DNA of 43,365 nt from a bacterium OL-1 (GCA_000752675.2 LM994625.1:593012-636376); one strand, 5' to 3'; counted from the first letter of the stretch, positions 1-8,789 are shown. The notes: generated from the letters alone by a model not told the origin. Numbers and translations are program-made.

Positions 1-1882
1 CCACGGGCGGCTCTGGAGCGGGCGCGGGCTGCCCCGCAGGCGCAACGGGGTCCCACGGCATGGGGTACGACGTTGGCGCCTGCTGTGGCGCAGGTGCAGG
101 TACTGGCTGAGGCGCAGGAGCGGGTACCGGGCGCGGAGCCGTCGCGGCTCGGTCGGACTGGGCTATTGCCTGGCTGGAGAGGCTCGACTCAACAAAGATG
201 ACTTCGCGTGGCCCAAAGACGCTCGCAACAATGGGCAGGTAGAGCTCGCGGACATCCGCACGCTCGAGCATGCGGGCCGCAAAGTGCGAGCCTGTAGGCA
301 GCGAGACGGTGAGCTTTGCACCATCGTCCGAAACGATGCTGGAGTTAAGGAGCAGAGAACCCCTGGACGCCGACTTGGTCATGAGGCCTTCGGTGACGCG
401 CTTCCAGTTGCGCTGCAGTGTGGCGCCATCGGTGATGGGAGCGCCAGCGACGGGTGCGGCGGCCGACCGTGGTGCGCGCTGCGGTGCCGGCTCTGAATGC
501 GGGACAGGAGCCGAGACAGACGCGGGCTGCGATGCCGTACGAGGCGCCGGGGCTGGCCGCGGCGCCGGAGCGGGGGTCGGCCTTGGCGCAGGCGCTGGAC
601 GCGGCGTGGGGGCCGCCGGCTGCGGAGCCGGAGCTGGCGCCGAGACGGGCGTGACGACCGGGGCGGACGCGGGAGCTGGTGCTGGCGCAGCCGGCGCGGG
701 CGTCGGCGTCGCCACGCGGCCAGGCACCGAAAGCGCGGCAACCTGTCGCTCAAGATTTCCGATCCTCTCGGCAAGCGACTCCAGCGTAAGGTCAGATTCT
801 GGCCGGGCAATTCTCGTAAGCGCAATCTCAAGAACGAGGCGCTGGTTGGTGGCCGTGCGCATCTCGCTTGAGGCCTCGCCCAGGATGGTCAGCACGCGCG
901 CGATGCGGTCCGCAGAGCCGAATGCCGTTGCCTCGGACGAGAGGTTCGCAAGCTCCTCCGGCGACGCCGCGATAACCTTGGACGGGTCGCCAACCACCGC
1001 AGTCACGTACACGTCGCGCATGCGCGACGCAAGCTCACGCGTGAACTGCAGCAAGTCGCGCCCTTCGGAAGCAAGTCGCGAGACCTCCTCAAAGAGCGAT
1101 GCCACGTCCCTCTCGGCAATCGCCGTTGTAACGTTGCCCAGAACGGCACCGTTTGCCTCGCCAAAGAGGTCCTGGGTGGCCGAGAGCGTAATGGCCCCGT
1201 CGCCAAAGACCGAGACCTGCTCGAGCGAGGTGAGGGCGTCTCGCATGCCACCGCGGGCATGGCGAACGATAAGCTCGAGCGCGGCATCCTCGTAGGTGAA
1301 GCCCTCCTGCGTGCAGACGTACGCAAGGTGGGCCTGCATCTCGTTGGGGCCAATGGCGTGGAAGTCAAAGCGTTGGACGCGCGAGAGGATCGTGGCCAGG
1401 ATCTTCTGCGGGTCGGTGGTGCACATGATGAAGACCACGTGGCTCGGGGGCTCCTCGAGCGTCTTGAGCAGCGCATTGAACGCCGCCGGCGTGAGCATGT
1501 GGACCTCGTCGATGATGTAAACCTTGTAGCTGCCGCGAACAGGCGCATAGTTGACGCGGCTGATGATCTCCTCGCGGACGTTGTCGACGCCCGTACGCGA
1601 GGCAGCGTCCAGCTCAAGCACGTCCGGGTGCTCGCCCGCCGCAATGAGCTGGCACTCCTCGCAGGTGCCGTCGGGCAGGTGACCTGCGCCGCGTTGGCAC
1701 ATGAGGGCCTTTGCCAGGATGCGCGCCATGGTGGTCTTGCCGGTTCCGCGCGGTCCGCAGAAGAGGTACGCATGGCTCACCTTGCCCTCGAGAACCGCGC
1801 GTTTGAGGGTCTCGACCACGTGTTCCTGGCCAACGACCTCTTCGAACGTCTTTGGGCGGTACTTCGTGTAGAGCGATTCCAT
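1..1882 (-). CDS. dnaX: DNA polymerase III gamma/tau subunit, 3' end outside window
   Basis: ATPase of the clamp loader, which loads the beta sliding clamp at the replication fork. The frame opens with ATG at 1882 (MESLYTKYRPKTFEEVVGQ), preceded by GGAGGT, and stays open to the window edge, giving about 627 visible residues. Visible are the AAA+ Walker A GPRGTGKTT, a zinc-binding cysteine cluster (C..GTCEEC), and the DEVHML segment. After roughly residue 370 comes a long Ala/Pro-rich linker (about residues 385-470), then a globular segment (WKRVTEGLMTKS...), then a second Ala/Pro-rich tail running off the edge. No slippery A-rich site for a gamma frameshift is visible. The family match is certain; only the C-terminus is missing. 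Confidence 0.96.
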   Translation of the reverse strand, partial: MESLYTKYRPKTFEEVVGQEHVVETLKRAVLEGKVSHAYLFCGPRGTGKTTMARILAKALMCQRGAGHLPDGTCEECQLIAAGEHPDVLELDAASRTGVDNVREEIISRVNYAPVRGSYKVYIIDEVHMLTPAAFNALLKTLEEPPSHVVFIMCTTDPQKILATILSRVQRFDFHAIGPNEMQAHLAYVCTQEGFTYEDAALELIVRHARGGMRDALTSLEQVSVFGDGAITLSATQDLFGEANGAVLGNVTTAIAERDVASLFEEVSRLASEGRDLLQFTRELASRMRDVYVTAVVGDPSKVIAASPEELANLSSEATAFGSADRIARVLTILGEASSEMRTATNQRLVLEIALTRIARPESDLTLESLAERIGNLERQVAALSVPGRVATPTPAPAAPAPAPASAPVVTPVSAPAPAPQPAAPTPRPAPAPRPTPAPAPRPAPAPRTASQPASVSAPVPHSEPAPQRAPRSAAAPVAGAPITDGATLQRNWKRVTEGLMTKSASRGSLLLNSSIVSDDGAKLTVSLPTGSHFAARMLERADVRELYLPIVASVFGPREVIFVESSLSSQAIAQSDRAATAPRPVPAPAPQPVPAPAPQQAPTSYPMPWDPVAPAGQPAPAPEPPV

Positions 1883-1914
1883 GGGACCTCCGCGCCTTCT
1901 TGCCTGAGGTTCCC

Positions 1915-1920
1915 AGTATA
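1915..1920 (-). promoter_or_regulatory. probable -10 box for dnaX
   Basis: TATACT on the minus strand, 32 bases upstream of the dnaX ATG, preceded by GGG. No convincing -35 hexamer lies 16-18 bases further upstream, so the assignment rests on the -10 alone. Confidence 0.4.
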
Positions 1921-2007
1921 CCCGCGGGCATCGGCGATGGGCCATGCTCCACCGCGTCACCTTGAACGACGGCCGCACGCGGCCACTGCCCCACTCGACA
2001 CCACCAT

Positions 2008-2112
2008 CTCGGTAAAAACGCGCTTCCGCGAGAAACTGACGCCCGAGCAGGCGTTTCGTACGGGGTCCCGATTCCGCCGGAAGCAGGCCTTCTCGCTGTC
2101 ATTTATTGCGCG
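2008..2112 (-). repeat. intergenic hairpin repeat array, locus A
   Basis: Read on the minus strand this stretch holds two degenerate copies of a unit resembling CGGGCGTCAGTTT..CGGAAGCGCGTTTT, separated by CGTACGAAACGCCTGCT. The same building blocks occur at 23.2-23.4 kb and 41.6-41.75 kb. It lies in the 474-base gap between the dnaX start and the GH3 stop. Apart from this array, the dnaX -10 box and the GH3 terminator, I see no supported gene in that gap; a 92-codon minus ORF at 1957-2235 overlaps the array and has no recognisable protein. Confidence 0.6.
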
Positions 2113-2290
2113 AAATTTCTTGATACGAACCCTCTTAACTGGTGTAATACACTGCTTTCCAGGAAAATCGCGCAATAATGGCGGGCAAAAAGACCACTGG
2201 CCAGACCGGGTGACGGCGCATACGGCAACCGGCATGATGGAATCCTCCCGTTATTGCTGTCAATAAAAATATGAACACCCGCCACGCATC

Positions 2291-2326
2291 GAGAAAAGCG
2301 GGCCCACCCACATGGGGCGGACCCGC
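2291..2326 (-). terminator. Rho-independent terminator of the first GH3 gene
   Basis: Minus strand: 12-bp stem GCGGGTCCGCCC / GGGTGGGCCCGC (two G-T pairs) with a 4-5 base loop, followed by TTTTCTC. It lies about 30 bases after the stop codon of the GH3 gene. Confidence 0.85.
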
Positions 2327-2356
2327 CATGCCAAACGCTATGCGAGCAGCACGAAG

Positions 2357-5300
2357 CTACTTCTCGCCACCGTCGCCCGTAGCAGCAGCGTCTGCCGCCG
2401 CGGCAGCCCTCTCGGCCGCGCGCTTCTTGTGGTTGCGCCAACCGGTCCAGAACACCAGCGCAATCACTGCGGCGCCGCCGGCGGTCACGCCAATGCGAAC
2501 CTTGTCGACCGCCTGCAGGCCCGGAGCATAGGCGCTACCAGGCATCGCGCCCTCCATGGCCTTGGAGTTGGCCGTGACGTACAGCAGGTGATGAATGGCC
2601 TCTCGCGCGTAGTGATACTCGGCGGAGTTATTCTCGTCGTACTGGTAGTTGTTCTCGTTTGAGCGCAGACGCGAGTCACCGCCGGCGCGAATCATCTGGC
2701 TGCTGTCCATATACGGAGCGGCAGAGTTTGCGGAGTCGGTAACAATCCACCCATTAAAGCCCCACTCATTGCGAGCCAGACCGGTCAGCAGGGCGTAGTT
2801 TCCGCCTGCCCACGTGGCGCCCACGCGGTTGAAGGCGCTCATGATTGCCTGGCAAGCATCAACCTTGGTCGTTGCCATGGAGTAGGAGCCATCCGCGCCC
2901 TGCTCAACATAGTTCTCGTCGACGGTACCCACGTGCATGCAGATGTCAAAGGGCTTGACGTAGATCTCGCGAATCGCCTGCTCGTTTGACCACGTGGCGC
3001 ATCCCTGCTCAATGCCACCGTCGCCACGGTGGTTCTCTTGATCGTTAAGAGCAAAGTGCTTGATGGTGGAGTAGACGCCCTTCTCGGCAGCACCCTTGAT
3101 CTCAAGCGACGCAACGGTTCCGCTGATAACGGGGTCCTCGGAGTAGTACTCGCCGTTGCGACCGGTGAAGGGCGTGCGGTGGATGTTCATCGAGGGCGCG
3201 TACCACCCAGTAGTCCCACCGATGTTCGCCTCGTTGCCAATCATCGCACCGTAAGCCGAAGCGAGGTCCTGGTTCCAGGTCTGTGCCATCACGACTGGCG
3301 AGCAGAACATCATCCCTGTACCACCATAGATAAGACCAGCTGCGGTATCGGCATCGATGTTGAACGGCTTTCCAATAGATTGGACAAAGTTGGAGCCGTA
3401 CCCAGAATGGCCGACAAGCTCGCGATAGTCCTCGGCAGAGAGCTCGTCAAGCAGCTGGTTCCACATCGGGTCGTTGTAGTCCTTGCCACGCAGGTCGATG
3501 AGCGAAATGCCGTTGTTCTGGCCATAGACCGGCGTGTCGGTAATTGTCGCATCGCTCACGGGGTTGCCAGAGTCAAGGCCCTTGAGGCGATCGATTAGCT
3601 CGGGGCTGGCGACCTTCCCCCATGCGTACGAGACGGGATTGCCATTCTCGTCCACGGCATTAATCTCTGCCCCCCAGGTGGACACATCGCCCTCCAGCGG
3701 CGTTCCGTCATGCTGAGGGAAGGTGCCCTCCCAGTCCGCACGGGTGAGATAGGTGACGTCGCCCTTGGCGTCGTCGAAGAGGTTCGTTATCTCGGCGCCG
3801 CTCTTTGCATCGGTAGCATAGGTGGTGGTATCGACATCCGTGTTGCTCGGAACGTAGGTGCTCACGCGGGAGGCGTCGCCCGCCACGTTTGCACCCTTGG
3901 CGGCAAGCACGTTGTTCACCGCATCATGGGAATCGTGAGCAGCGGTAACGTAGTAGGTGCCAGCATCCAGGATGTAGGTCTTGGCTCCGTTGGCGTCATA
4001 GGCCTTGAGCATGTCCTGGTCAAACGTGACGGAAACCGTCTGGGTCTCGCCAGGCTCAAGCAGTTTTGTCTTTCCATAGTTCACCAGCTGGACCGCGCTC
4101 TTCTCGACCCCATTCGCGCGGTCGTAGTCGGTGTAGGGACTCTGTGCGTAGACCTCAACAACGTCTTTGTCCGCAACATCACCCGTGTTGGTAACGTCTA
4201 CAGACACGGTGCACGTGGTGCCATCCCAGCTGGCCTGATAGTTGCTCCAGTCAAAGGTGGTGTAGCTCAGGCCGTAGCCAAACGGGTATACAACCTCGCT
4301 GTCGTAGTCAAAGTCGCCAGCGTTGCCCTGGCCAAGGACAGCATCCTCGTATCGGGTCTCGTAATAGCGATAGCCAACATAGATGCCCTCGGCATACGAG
4401 ACGTACGAATAGCCGGTAAGGTTTCCATCGCCATCGATGTACTGATAGTCGCCGTAGTTCTGGGCAGCTGGGGAGTTGAGCGAGTTAGCCTCAAACGTGT
4501 CGACGGTCTTGCCAGAAGGGCTGACCTCGCCGGCAAAGATGTCCGCCAGAGAATCGGTACCATACCTGCCTGTCGAGGGAACAAACAGGACACTCTTAAT
4601 GTTAGGGAACTGCTCGAGCCAGCCCAGGTTCAGCGCCGAGGCGGTGTTGAGAATCACTACGCCATTATCAAAGTTGTCATTGATGTACTGAAGGATCTCC
4701 AGCTCGGTAGAGTCGGGCTCGAGATAGGTCTTTGCCTTATCCTCCGCGCTTGTAGCGTGGTTGTACATGGAACGCGGCATGTCGCGTCCCTCGCCCGCAA
4801 CGCGGCGCATCACAAACACGGGCACGGTGTCCTTCGTAGAATCGAGCACCCCATCGGCAGACTCAAGCTCGCTGAGCGGGCACTCGTTGATGCGGAAGTC
4901 CTCAGCTGCGCCAAAGTTGATTGAACCGGTACCCATGGTGTACTTGCTGCCCGCGCCCTTGGTGTAGAAGTCCATGAGGGTCTGGTTCACTTCGAACCCG
5001 CGGCTCTCAAAAGAGTCCTTGAGCTGGTTCGAGTTACCTTTGGCACCGGTAAACTGCGTGAGGACGCTCTGGGTTGCGGTGAGGTTCTTGACGGACTCGC
5101 CAAAGAAGCTGAACGTGGTGCCCTGCTCAAACGGCATCGTATTGCCGTCATTCTTGAGCAGCACGTATCCTTCGTTGGCAATCTGGCGGTCAAGCTGCTT
5201 CTCCGCGTCGCCAATGCTGTCCTTGTCGTAATCTGCCTTGTAGTAGTCCAGGTCAAGTCCTGCGGTGTTCGCCTTGGAGTTATCCCAGGACTGCTGGTAT

Positions 5301-5488
5301 CCGGCAATGTTGTTGACCATGCGGGAAATCATGCTGTTGGGCAGCATGACATTCACGCCCACCATCGCCACCGCAAGCACCACAACCAGCACAGACTTGA
5401 GGATGGTCTTGATGACCCTCCCCACCTTGCGGGCGCGGCTTACGGTGCGCACGCCGCTGGCGCTTCCACCGGCCTTCTTCTTTCCCAT
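2357..5488 (-). CDS. Membrane-anchored GH3 beta-glucosidase-like protein, inverted domain order
   Basis: Glycoside hydrolase family 3 protein of 1043 aa, likely hydrolysing beta-glucosides or related oligosaccharides at the outer face of the membrane. Domain order is reversed from classical GH3: an N-terminal hydrophobic anchor (about 27-47), then the GH3 C-terminal-type domain (begins near NEGYVLLKNDGNTMPF, about residue 105), then a fibronectin-III-like domain (after VVYPFGYGLSYTTF), then the catalytic barrel (about 620-990) with FTGRNGEYYSEDP, KHFALND and GFNGWIVTD. Asp918 in VTD is the likely nucleophile. A second membrane segment (about 997-1017) and a Lys/Ala-rich tail close the protein. 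Start at ATG 5488 after GGAGGG. Inverted order is known in some rumen GH3 enzymes. Divergent from the LytTR regulator gene; substrate is not known. Confidence 0.9.
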   Translation of the reverse strand: MGKKKAGGSASGVRTVSRARKVGRVIKTILKSVLVVVLAVAMVGVNVMLPNSMISRMVNNIAGYQQSWDNSKANTAGLDLDYYKADYDKDSIGDAEKQLDRQIANEGYVLLKNDGNTMPFEQGTTFSFFGESVKNLTATQSVLTQFTGAKGNSNQLKDSFESRGFEVNQTLMDFYTKGAGSKYTMGTGSINFGAAEDFRINECPLSELESADGVLDSTKDTVPVFVMRRVAGEGRDMPRSMYNHATSAEDKAKTYLEPDSTELEILQYINDNFDNGVVILNTASALNLGWLEQFPNIKSVLFVPSTGRYGTDSLADIFAGEVSPSGKTVDTFEANSLNSPAAQNYGDYQYIDGDGNLTGYSYVSYAEGIYVGYRYYETRYEDAVLGQGNAGDFDYDSEVVYPFGYGLSYTTFDWSNYQASWDGTTCTVSVDVTNTGDVADKDVVEVYAQSPYTDYDRANGVEKSAVQLVNYGKTKLLEPGETQTVSVTFDQDMLKAYDANGAKTYILDAGTYYVTAAHDSHDAVNNVLAAKGANVAGDASRVSTYVPSNTDVDTTTYATDAKSGAEITNLFDDAKGDVTYLTRADWEGTFPQHDGTPLEGDVSTWGAEINAVDENGNPVSYAWGKVASPELIDRLKGLDSGNPVSDATITDTPVYGQNNGISLIDLRGKDYNDPMWNQLLDELSAEDYRELVGHSGYGSNFVQSIGKPFNIDADTAAGLIYGGTGMMFCSPVVMAQTWNQDLASAYGAMIGNEANIGGTTGWYAPSMNIHRTPFTGRNGEYYSEDPVISGTVASLEIKGAAEKGVYSTIKHFALNDQENHRGDGGIEQGCATWSNEQAIREIYVKPFDICMHVGTVDENYVEQGADGSYSMATTKVDACQAIMSAFNRVGATWAGGNYALLTGLARNEWGFNGWIVTDSANSAAPYMDSSQMIRAGGDSRLRSNENNYQYDENNSAEYHYAREAIHHLLYVTANSKAMEGAMPGSAYAPGLQAVDKVRIGVTAGGAAVIALVFWTGWRNHKKRAAERAAAAADAAATGDGGEK

Positions 5489-5560
5489 CTCTTCCCTCCG
5501 TCGCTACCACGGGCGAGCCACATCTCCCGCCCTAATTCAAAACCAAAGGTCAAGGTAGTT

Positions 5561-5602
5561 CAGCTAAGCTGGAGAAACTCAAAAGGTGACCAATTCCGTC
5601 AC
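5561..5602. promoter_or_regulatory. candidate operator palindromes between divergent GH3 and LytTR genes
   Basis: The 151-base divergent gap holds a perfect palindrome CAGCTAAGCTG (5561-5571) and, 15 bases on, an inverted repeat GTGAC-7-GTCAC (5586-5602). They sit where both divergent promoters must lie. I do not see a clear consensus -35/-10 pair on either strand, so their role is inferred from position only. Confidence 0.3.
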
Positions 5603-5639
5603 TCGCGGGACAGATTTGGAATGAGGGGGGAGACGCCCG

Positions 5640-6356
5640 TTGACCACGTACAAGGTGCTCATGGTCGAGGATGACGACAAGGCGGCTGCGACGCTTGCCG
5701 AGCACCTCGAGCGCTTTGGTACCGAGCAGGGCGTCCGCTTCCTGGTGACACGTCTGGCAACGGCCTTTAATCTCTCGGAAGCTGGAGCCGTTGACCTTAT
5801 CTTCATGGACATAGACCTGCCGGGCATCAACGGCATGGAGGCCGCCCAGCTGCTGCGCGAGGAGAACGCCTCCACGCCGCTTATCTTTGTGACCAACCTC
5901 GCGCAGTACGCCGTAAAGGGATACCAGGTGGACGCGCTGGACTTCATGGTCAAGCCGGTAAGCTACGGCGACTTTGCCATGCGAATGGGGCGCGCGATGC
6001 GCGTAATGGAGAAGAACGCCGCGCACACCATGGCGCTTCCCACTGCTAGCGGCACGCGCGTTATCAACGTGAACGATATCACGCACGTCGAGCTGGCAAA
6101 GCACGACCTTCTCTACCACGTAGCAGGCTTCGAACAGCCGCTTCGCCGGCGCGGCAGCATTAGCGGTGCGCGAGAACAGCTCCCACAGGACCTCTTTATC
6201 ACCGTGAGCCAGGGATGCCTCGCCAACATGGCACACGTAACCACAGTACTCAGCGATTCCGTGCGTTTGGACGATGGCACCCAGCTCTTCTTTAGCCGCT
6301 CGCGCAAGAAGCCCTGCCTCGAGACGCTTGCGCGCTACTTTGGGGGCACCATATGA
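5640..6356 (+). CDS. LytTR-family response regulator
   Basis: Response regulator of 238 aa. The receiver domain (1-120) has the acidic pocket VEDDD (9-13), phospho-acceptor Asp57 in FMDIDLPG, and Lys105 in VKP. The C-terminal half (about 145-238) matches a LytTR DNA-binding domain (INVNDITHVELAKHDLLYH ... FITVSQGCLANMAHV). The start is TTG at 5640, with a GAGGGGGGAG Shine-Dalgarno region just upstream; no ATG fits. Its stop overlaps the kinase start by four bases (ATGA), so the two are translationally coupled. It is divergent from the first GH3 gene, which is a plausible target. AgrA-like by architecture; no AgrB/AgrD genes are nearby. Confidence 0.9.
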   Translation: MTTYKVLMVEDDDKAAATLAEHLERFGTEQGVRFLVTRLATAFNLSEAGAVDLIFMDIDLPGINGMEAAQLLREENASTPLIFVTNLAQYAVKGYQVDALDFMVKPVSYGDFAMRMGRAMRVMEKNAAHTMALPTASGTRVINVNDITHVELAKHDLLYHVAGFEQPLRRRGSISGAREQLPQDLFITVSQGCLANMAHVTTVLSDSVRLDDGTQLFFSRSRKKPCLETLARYFGGTI

Positions 6357-7753
6357 TGCCTGGCGCCGAAGCGCTTGCCTTGGGACTGAAGTACGCTGTA
6401 GGCGGCTCCGCGCTGTTTGCCGAGGTCCTAATTGCGGCGTGCCTGTTCGCTCACGGACAGCCCACCAGGCAGCATCCCATAGCAAGGGCGGTCGCAGCTG
6501 TCGGGCTACTTTTTGCCACCGAACTTTTAACGTCTTTCCTCGCAGGAACCAGAAGTACTGACGACGGCTCTTTGGTTGTCCTCAACATCGATGCCAGCTA
6601 CCCGCTTTCGCTGGGCATCATCGGAGGGCTCGTTACCTGCACCGCATTTCTCCTTGTCACCATCCCGACGCTTCTTGCCTGCTTCGAGATGAGCCCCTGG
6701 GCGGCAACCTTCTGCTCCACCGCAGGCTACGCGCTCCAAAACCTGGCAAGCAGCATCGGAGAGACTGTGGGGCTCATCCTTAGCGCGGCAGGTGTCCCCG
6801 GCATCGTGACAGGCGGAAACGCATGGCTTACCGCCATTAGCTGTACCGCAGTCTATGCCATAGCCTACCTGCTCTTTATTAGGCGCATCGAGCCGAAGGG
6901 GCTCGAGGGGCGCGGCAACCCCGCCATGCTTGCTATGGTCGTGGTGGTGGTCTTTGGCATCATCGAGTTCGACCTCATTCTCAAGTACGTGGTGACCGGA
7001 AGCCTGGCGCTGCCCGTGACGCTGTGCATGCGCGCGTTCCATGCGCTTATCTGCGTCTTTGTGATCATTGCCGAGGTTGAGCTGGTCGTGGTGCGTCAGC
7101 TCTCCTCCGAGAAGGCCGCCGCCGAGCTGCTCTTGGCAGAGCAGGAGCGCCAGTACCAGCTCTCGCGCGAGAACATCGAGGCCATCAACATCAAGTGCCA
7201 CGACCTGCGCCATCAGATTCGCTCGCTTGCGGCGGGCGAGAAGGTCGTGGACAAGAGGGTGCTCGAGAGCGTCGCACGCGATATCAACGTCTATGACTCC
7301 AAGGTCCGCACCGGCAACGACGCCCTGGATACCATCCTCACCGAGAAGAGCCTGCTGTGCGAGAGCCGCCACATCACGCTCATCTGCGTGGCAGATGGCG
7401 CGGCGCTGGACTTCATGGCACCGGCGGACCTCTACGCCCTCTTTGGCAACGCGCTCGACAATGCTATCGAGGCCGTAGAGCACCTGGACGATGCGGCAAG
7501 GAGGTCCATCTCGCTCATCGTGCGCAGGCGCGCCGGAACCGTGACCATCCACGTGGAGAACTACTACGACCCCACTGCCAGTGCAAAGAGCTTCAAAGGC
7601 GACGTGCCGGCAAGCACTAAGGGCGACCCTCTCAACCACGGCTTTGGCACACGCTCGATGAAGGCGATCGTCGAGCGCTACGGTGGCACGCTTGCCTTCT
7701 CGGCAAACGGGACGACCTTCTGCGTGGACGCCGTGATTCCAGAGCGCGCATAG
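6353..7753 (+). CDS. GHKL (AgrC-type) sensor histidine kinase
   Basis: Sensor kinase of 466 aa, partner of the preceding response regulator. Residues 1-245 are strongly hydrophobic, consistent with six or seven membrane segments as in AgrC-type receptors. A coiled linker (about 250-275) leads to the phosphorylation segment NIKCHDLRHQI with His283 as the likely phospho-site, then a GHKL ATPase domain with N-box FGNALDNAIEAVE and G-box GFGTRSM near the C-terminus. Two adjacent ATGs occur; the first (6353) overlaps the regulator stop as ATGA. Signal is unknown: the large membrane sensor suggests a peptide or envelope cue, but no candidate processing transporter or AgrB is present. Confidence 0.9.
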   Translation: MMPGAEALALGLKYAVGGSALFAEVLIAACLFAHGQPTRQHPIARAVAAVGLLFATELLTSFLAGTRSTDDGSLVVLNIDASYPLSLGIIGGLVTCTAFLLVTIPTLLACFEMSPWAATFCSTAGYALQNLASSIGETVGLILSAAGVPGIVTGGNAWLTAISCTAVYAIAYLLFIRRIEPKGLEGRGNPAMLAMVVVVVFGIIEFDLILKYVVTGSLALPVTLCMRAFHALICVFVIIAEVELVVVRQLSSEKAAAELLLAEQERQYQLSRENIEAINIKCHDLRHQIRSLAAGEKVVDKRVLESVARDINVYDSKVRTGNDALDTILTEKSLLCESRHITLICVADGAALDFMAPADLYALFGNALDNAIEAVEHLDDAARRSISLIVRRRAGTVTIHVENYYDPTASAKSFKGDVPASTKGDPLNHGFGTRSMKAIVERYGGTLAFSANGTTFCVDAVIPERA

Positions 7754-7807
7754 GCGCTCGTCCACTGCTATCACCTGGCGCGATAGCCAGTCAACGCGAA
7801 TAACGAT

Positions 7808-7836
7808 TTGAGATTCAGCCAGACGCTAGCTACAGT
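7808..7836 (+). promoter_or_regulatory. sigma-70-type promoter ahead of the metNIQ leader
   Basis: TTGAGA (7808-7813), 17-base spacer, TACAGT (7831-7836). The expected start point, 7-9 bases after the -10 box, falls on 7843-7845, i.e. at the ATG of the short ORF at 7845. This predicts a leaderless transcript reading into metN. Confidence 0.65.
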
Positions 7837-7844
7837 GTTGGACC

Positions 7845-7922
7845 ATGAACACGACGAGCAGCACATACACCTTTGCGCTCATGCGCCAGCAGATGCCCAA
7901 GCCCGGGCACCCTCGCCGCTAG
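7845..7922 (+). CDS. candidate leaderless 25-aa leader peptide upstream of metNIQ
   Basis: Short ORF beginning MNTTSSTYTF and ending MPKPGHPRR, with three Met codons in 25 (positions 1, 13, 17). It has no Shine-Dalgarno sequence but its ATG coincides with the predicted transcription start. It ends 120 bases before metN. Downstream sequence allows exclusive pairings: GCCCGG (7901-7906, inside the ORF) or CCCGG (7938-7942) with CCGGG(C) (7966-7971), and GCCTGC (7925-7930) with GCAGGC (8015-8020), close to the metN ribosome site. Seen: ORF, promoter, pairings. Inferred: a methionine-responsive leader. It matches no protein I know. Confidence 0.4.
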   Translation: MNTTSSTYTFALMRQQMPKPGHPRR

Positions 7923-8042
7923 CAGCCTGCCGCATCACCCGGCACGGGCCGCCAGCGCGAAGGGACCGGGCGTCTTACCAGCACGGCTTTTGCACAGGGT
8001 CGTGCACTTTACCAGCAGGCGGCATCGAGCGGAGCGCACGTT

Positions 8043-8789
8043 TTGATTTCTCTGGAACATCTTTGCAAGACCTTTGAGGGGGGCAGCGAGGTCCACGCCC
8101 TAAACGACGTGTCCCTCACCATCCCCACCGGCGACGTGTTTGGCATCATTGGTATCTCCGGTGCCGGCAAGTCAACGCTGGTCCGCTGCCTCAACCTCCT
8201 CGAGCGTCCCACCTCCGGACGCGTGGTGGTTGATGGTACCGACGTGACCAACCTCAAGGGCGCCGCACTTCGCGAGTACCGCCGCCATGTGGCGATGATC
8301 TTCCAGGGCTTTGGCCTTCTCGCGCAGAAGACAGCCCTCGAGAACGTCTGCTTCCCCTACCTTGCGAGCACGGGCAAGGTCACGGCAGAGAACCGCGAGG
8401 AGGCCCTGGGCTACCTGGACCGCGTTGGCCTTGCAGACCGTGCCAGCTCCTATCCGGCGCAGCTCTCGGGCGGCCAGAAGCAGCGCGTGGCCATTGCCCG
8501 TGCGCTTGCCTGCCACCCGGACTACATCCTCTGCGACGAGGCCACCTCGGCCCTCGACCCCGCAAGCACGGCCTCGGTCCTGCACCTTTTGCGCACGATC
8601 AACGCCGAGACGGGCGTCACAATCATCGTAATCACCCACTCCATGCAGGTTGTCGAGGACATCTGCAAGAACGTGGCAGTGCTTGTCTCGGGCAAGGTCG
8701 TTGAGCAGGGCAGCGTTGCCGAGGTCTTTGCCAACCCGCAGCACGAAGTGACCCGTCAGCTTCTGGGAAAGGAGAGCTGGGATGAGTAG
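8043..8789 (+). CDS. metN: Methionine-type ABC importer ATP-binding protein, short form
   Basis: ATPase of a MetNIQ importer for D/L-methionine or related compounds, at the cytoplasmic face. Walker A GISGAGKST, signature LSGGQKQR, Walker B YILCDEATSALD and the switch His in ITHSMQ are all present in 248 aa. Typical MetN is about 340 aa and has a C-terminal NIL/ACT-like domain that binds methionine and inhibits transport; here the protein ends soon after the nucleotide-binding domain (LLGKESWDE), so that sensor is absent. Start is TTG at 8043 with GGAG at 8031-8034. It overlaps metI by eight bases. The substrate call rests on the MetI/MetQ neighbours. Confidence 0.88.
   Translation: MISLEHLCKTFEGGSEVHALNDVSLTIPTGDVFGIIGISGAGKSTLVRCLNLLERPTSGRVVVDGTDVTNLKGAALREYRRHVAMIFQGFGLLAQKTALENVCFPYLASTGKVTAENREEALGYLDRVGLADRASSYPAQLSGGQKQRVAIARALACHPDYILCDEATSALDPASTASVLHLLRTINAETGVTIIVITHSMQVVEDICKNVAVLVSGKVVEQGSVAEVFANPQHEVTRQLLGKESWDE

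Noticed and set aside
270-1295. 341-codon plus-strand frame opposite dnaX
   Set aside because: Ala/Gly-rich product is the complement of the dnaX Ala/Pro linker; no independent evidence.
1-1882. Programmed frameshift producing gamma from dnaX
   Set aside because: No A-rich slippery heptamer with stem-loop seen in the visible part; the full tau frame is open.
1957-2235. 92-codon minus-strand ORF between dnaX and GH3 with a GGGAGG site upstream
   Set aside because: The coding part runs through the hairpin repeat array and shows no protein-like pattern; a conserved homologue would change this.
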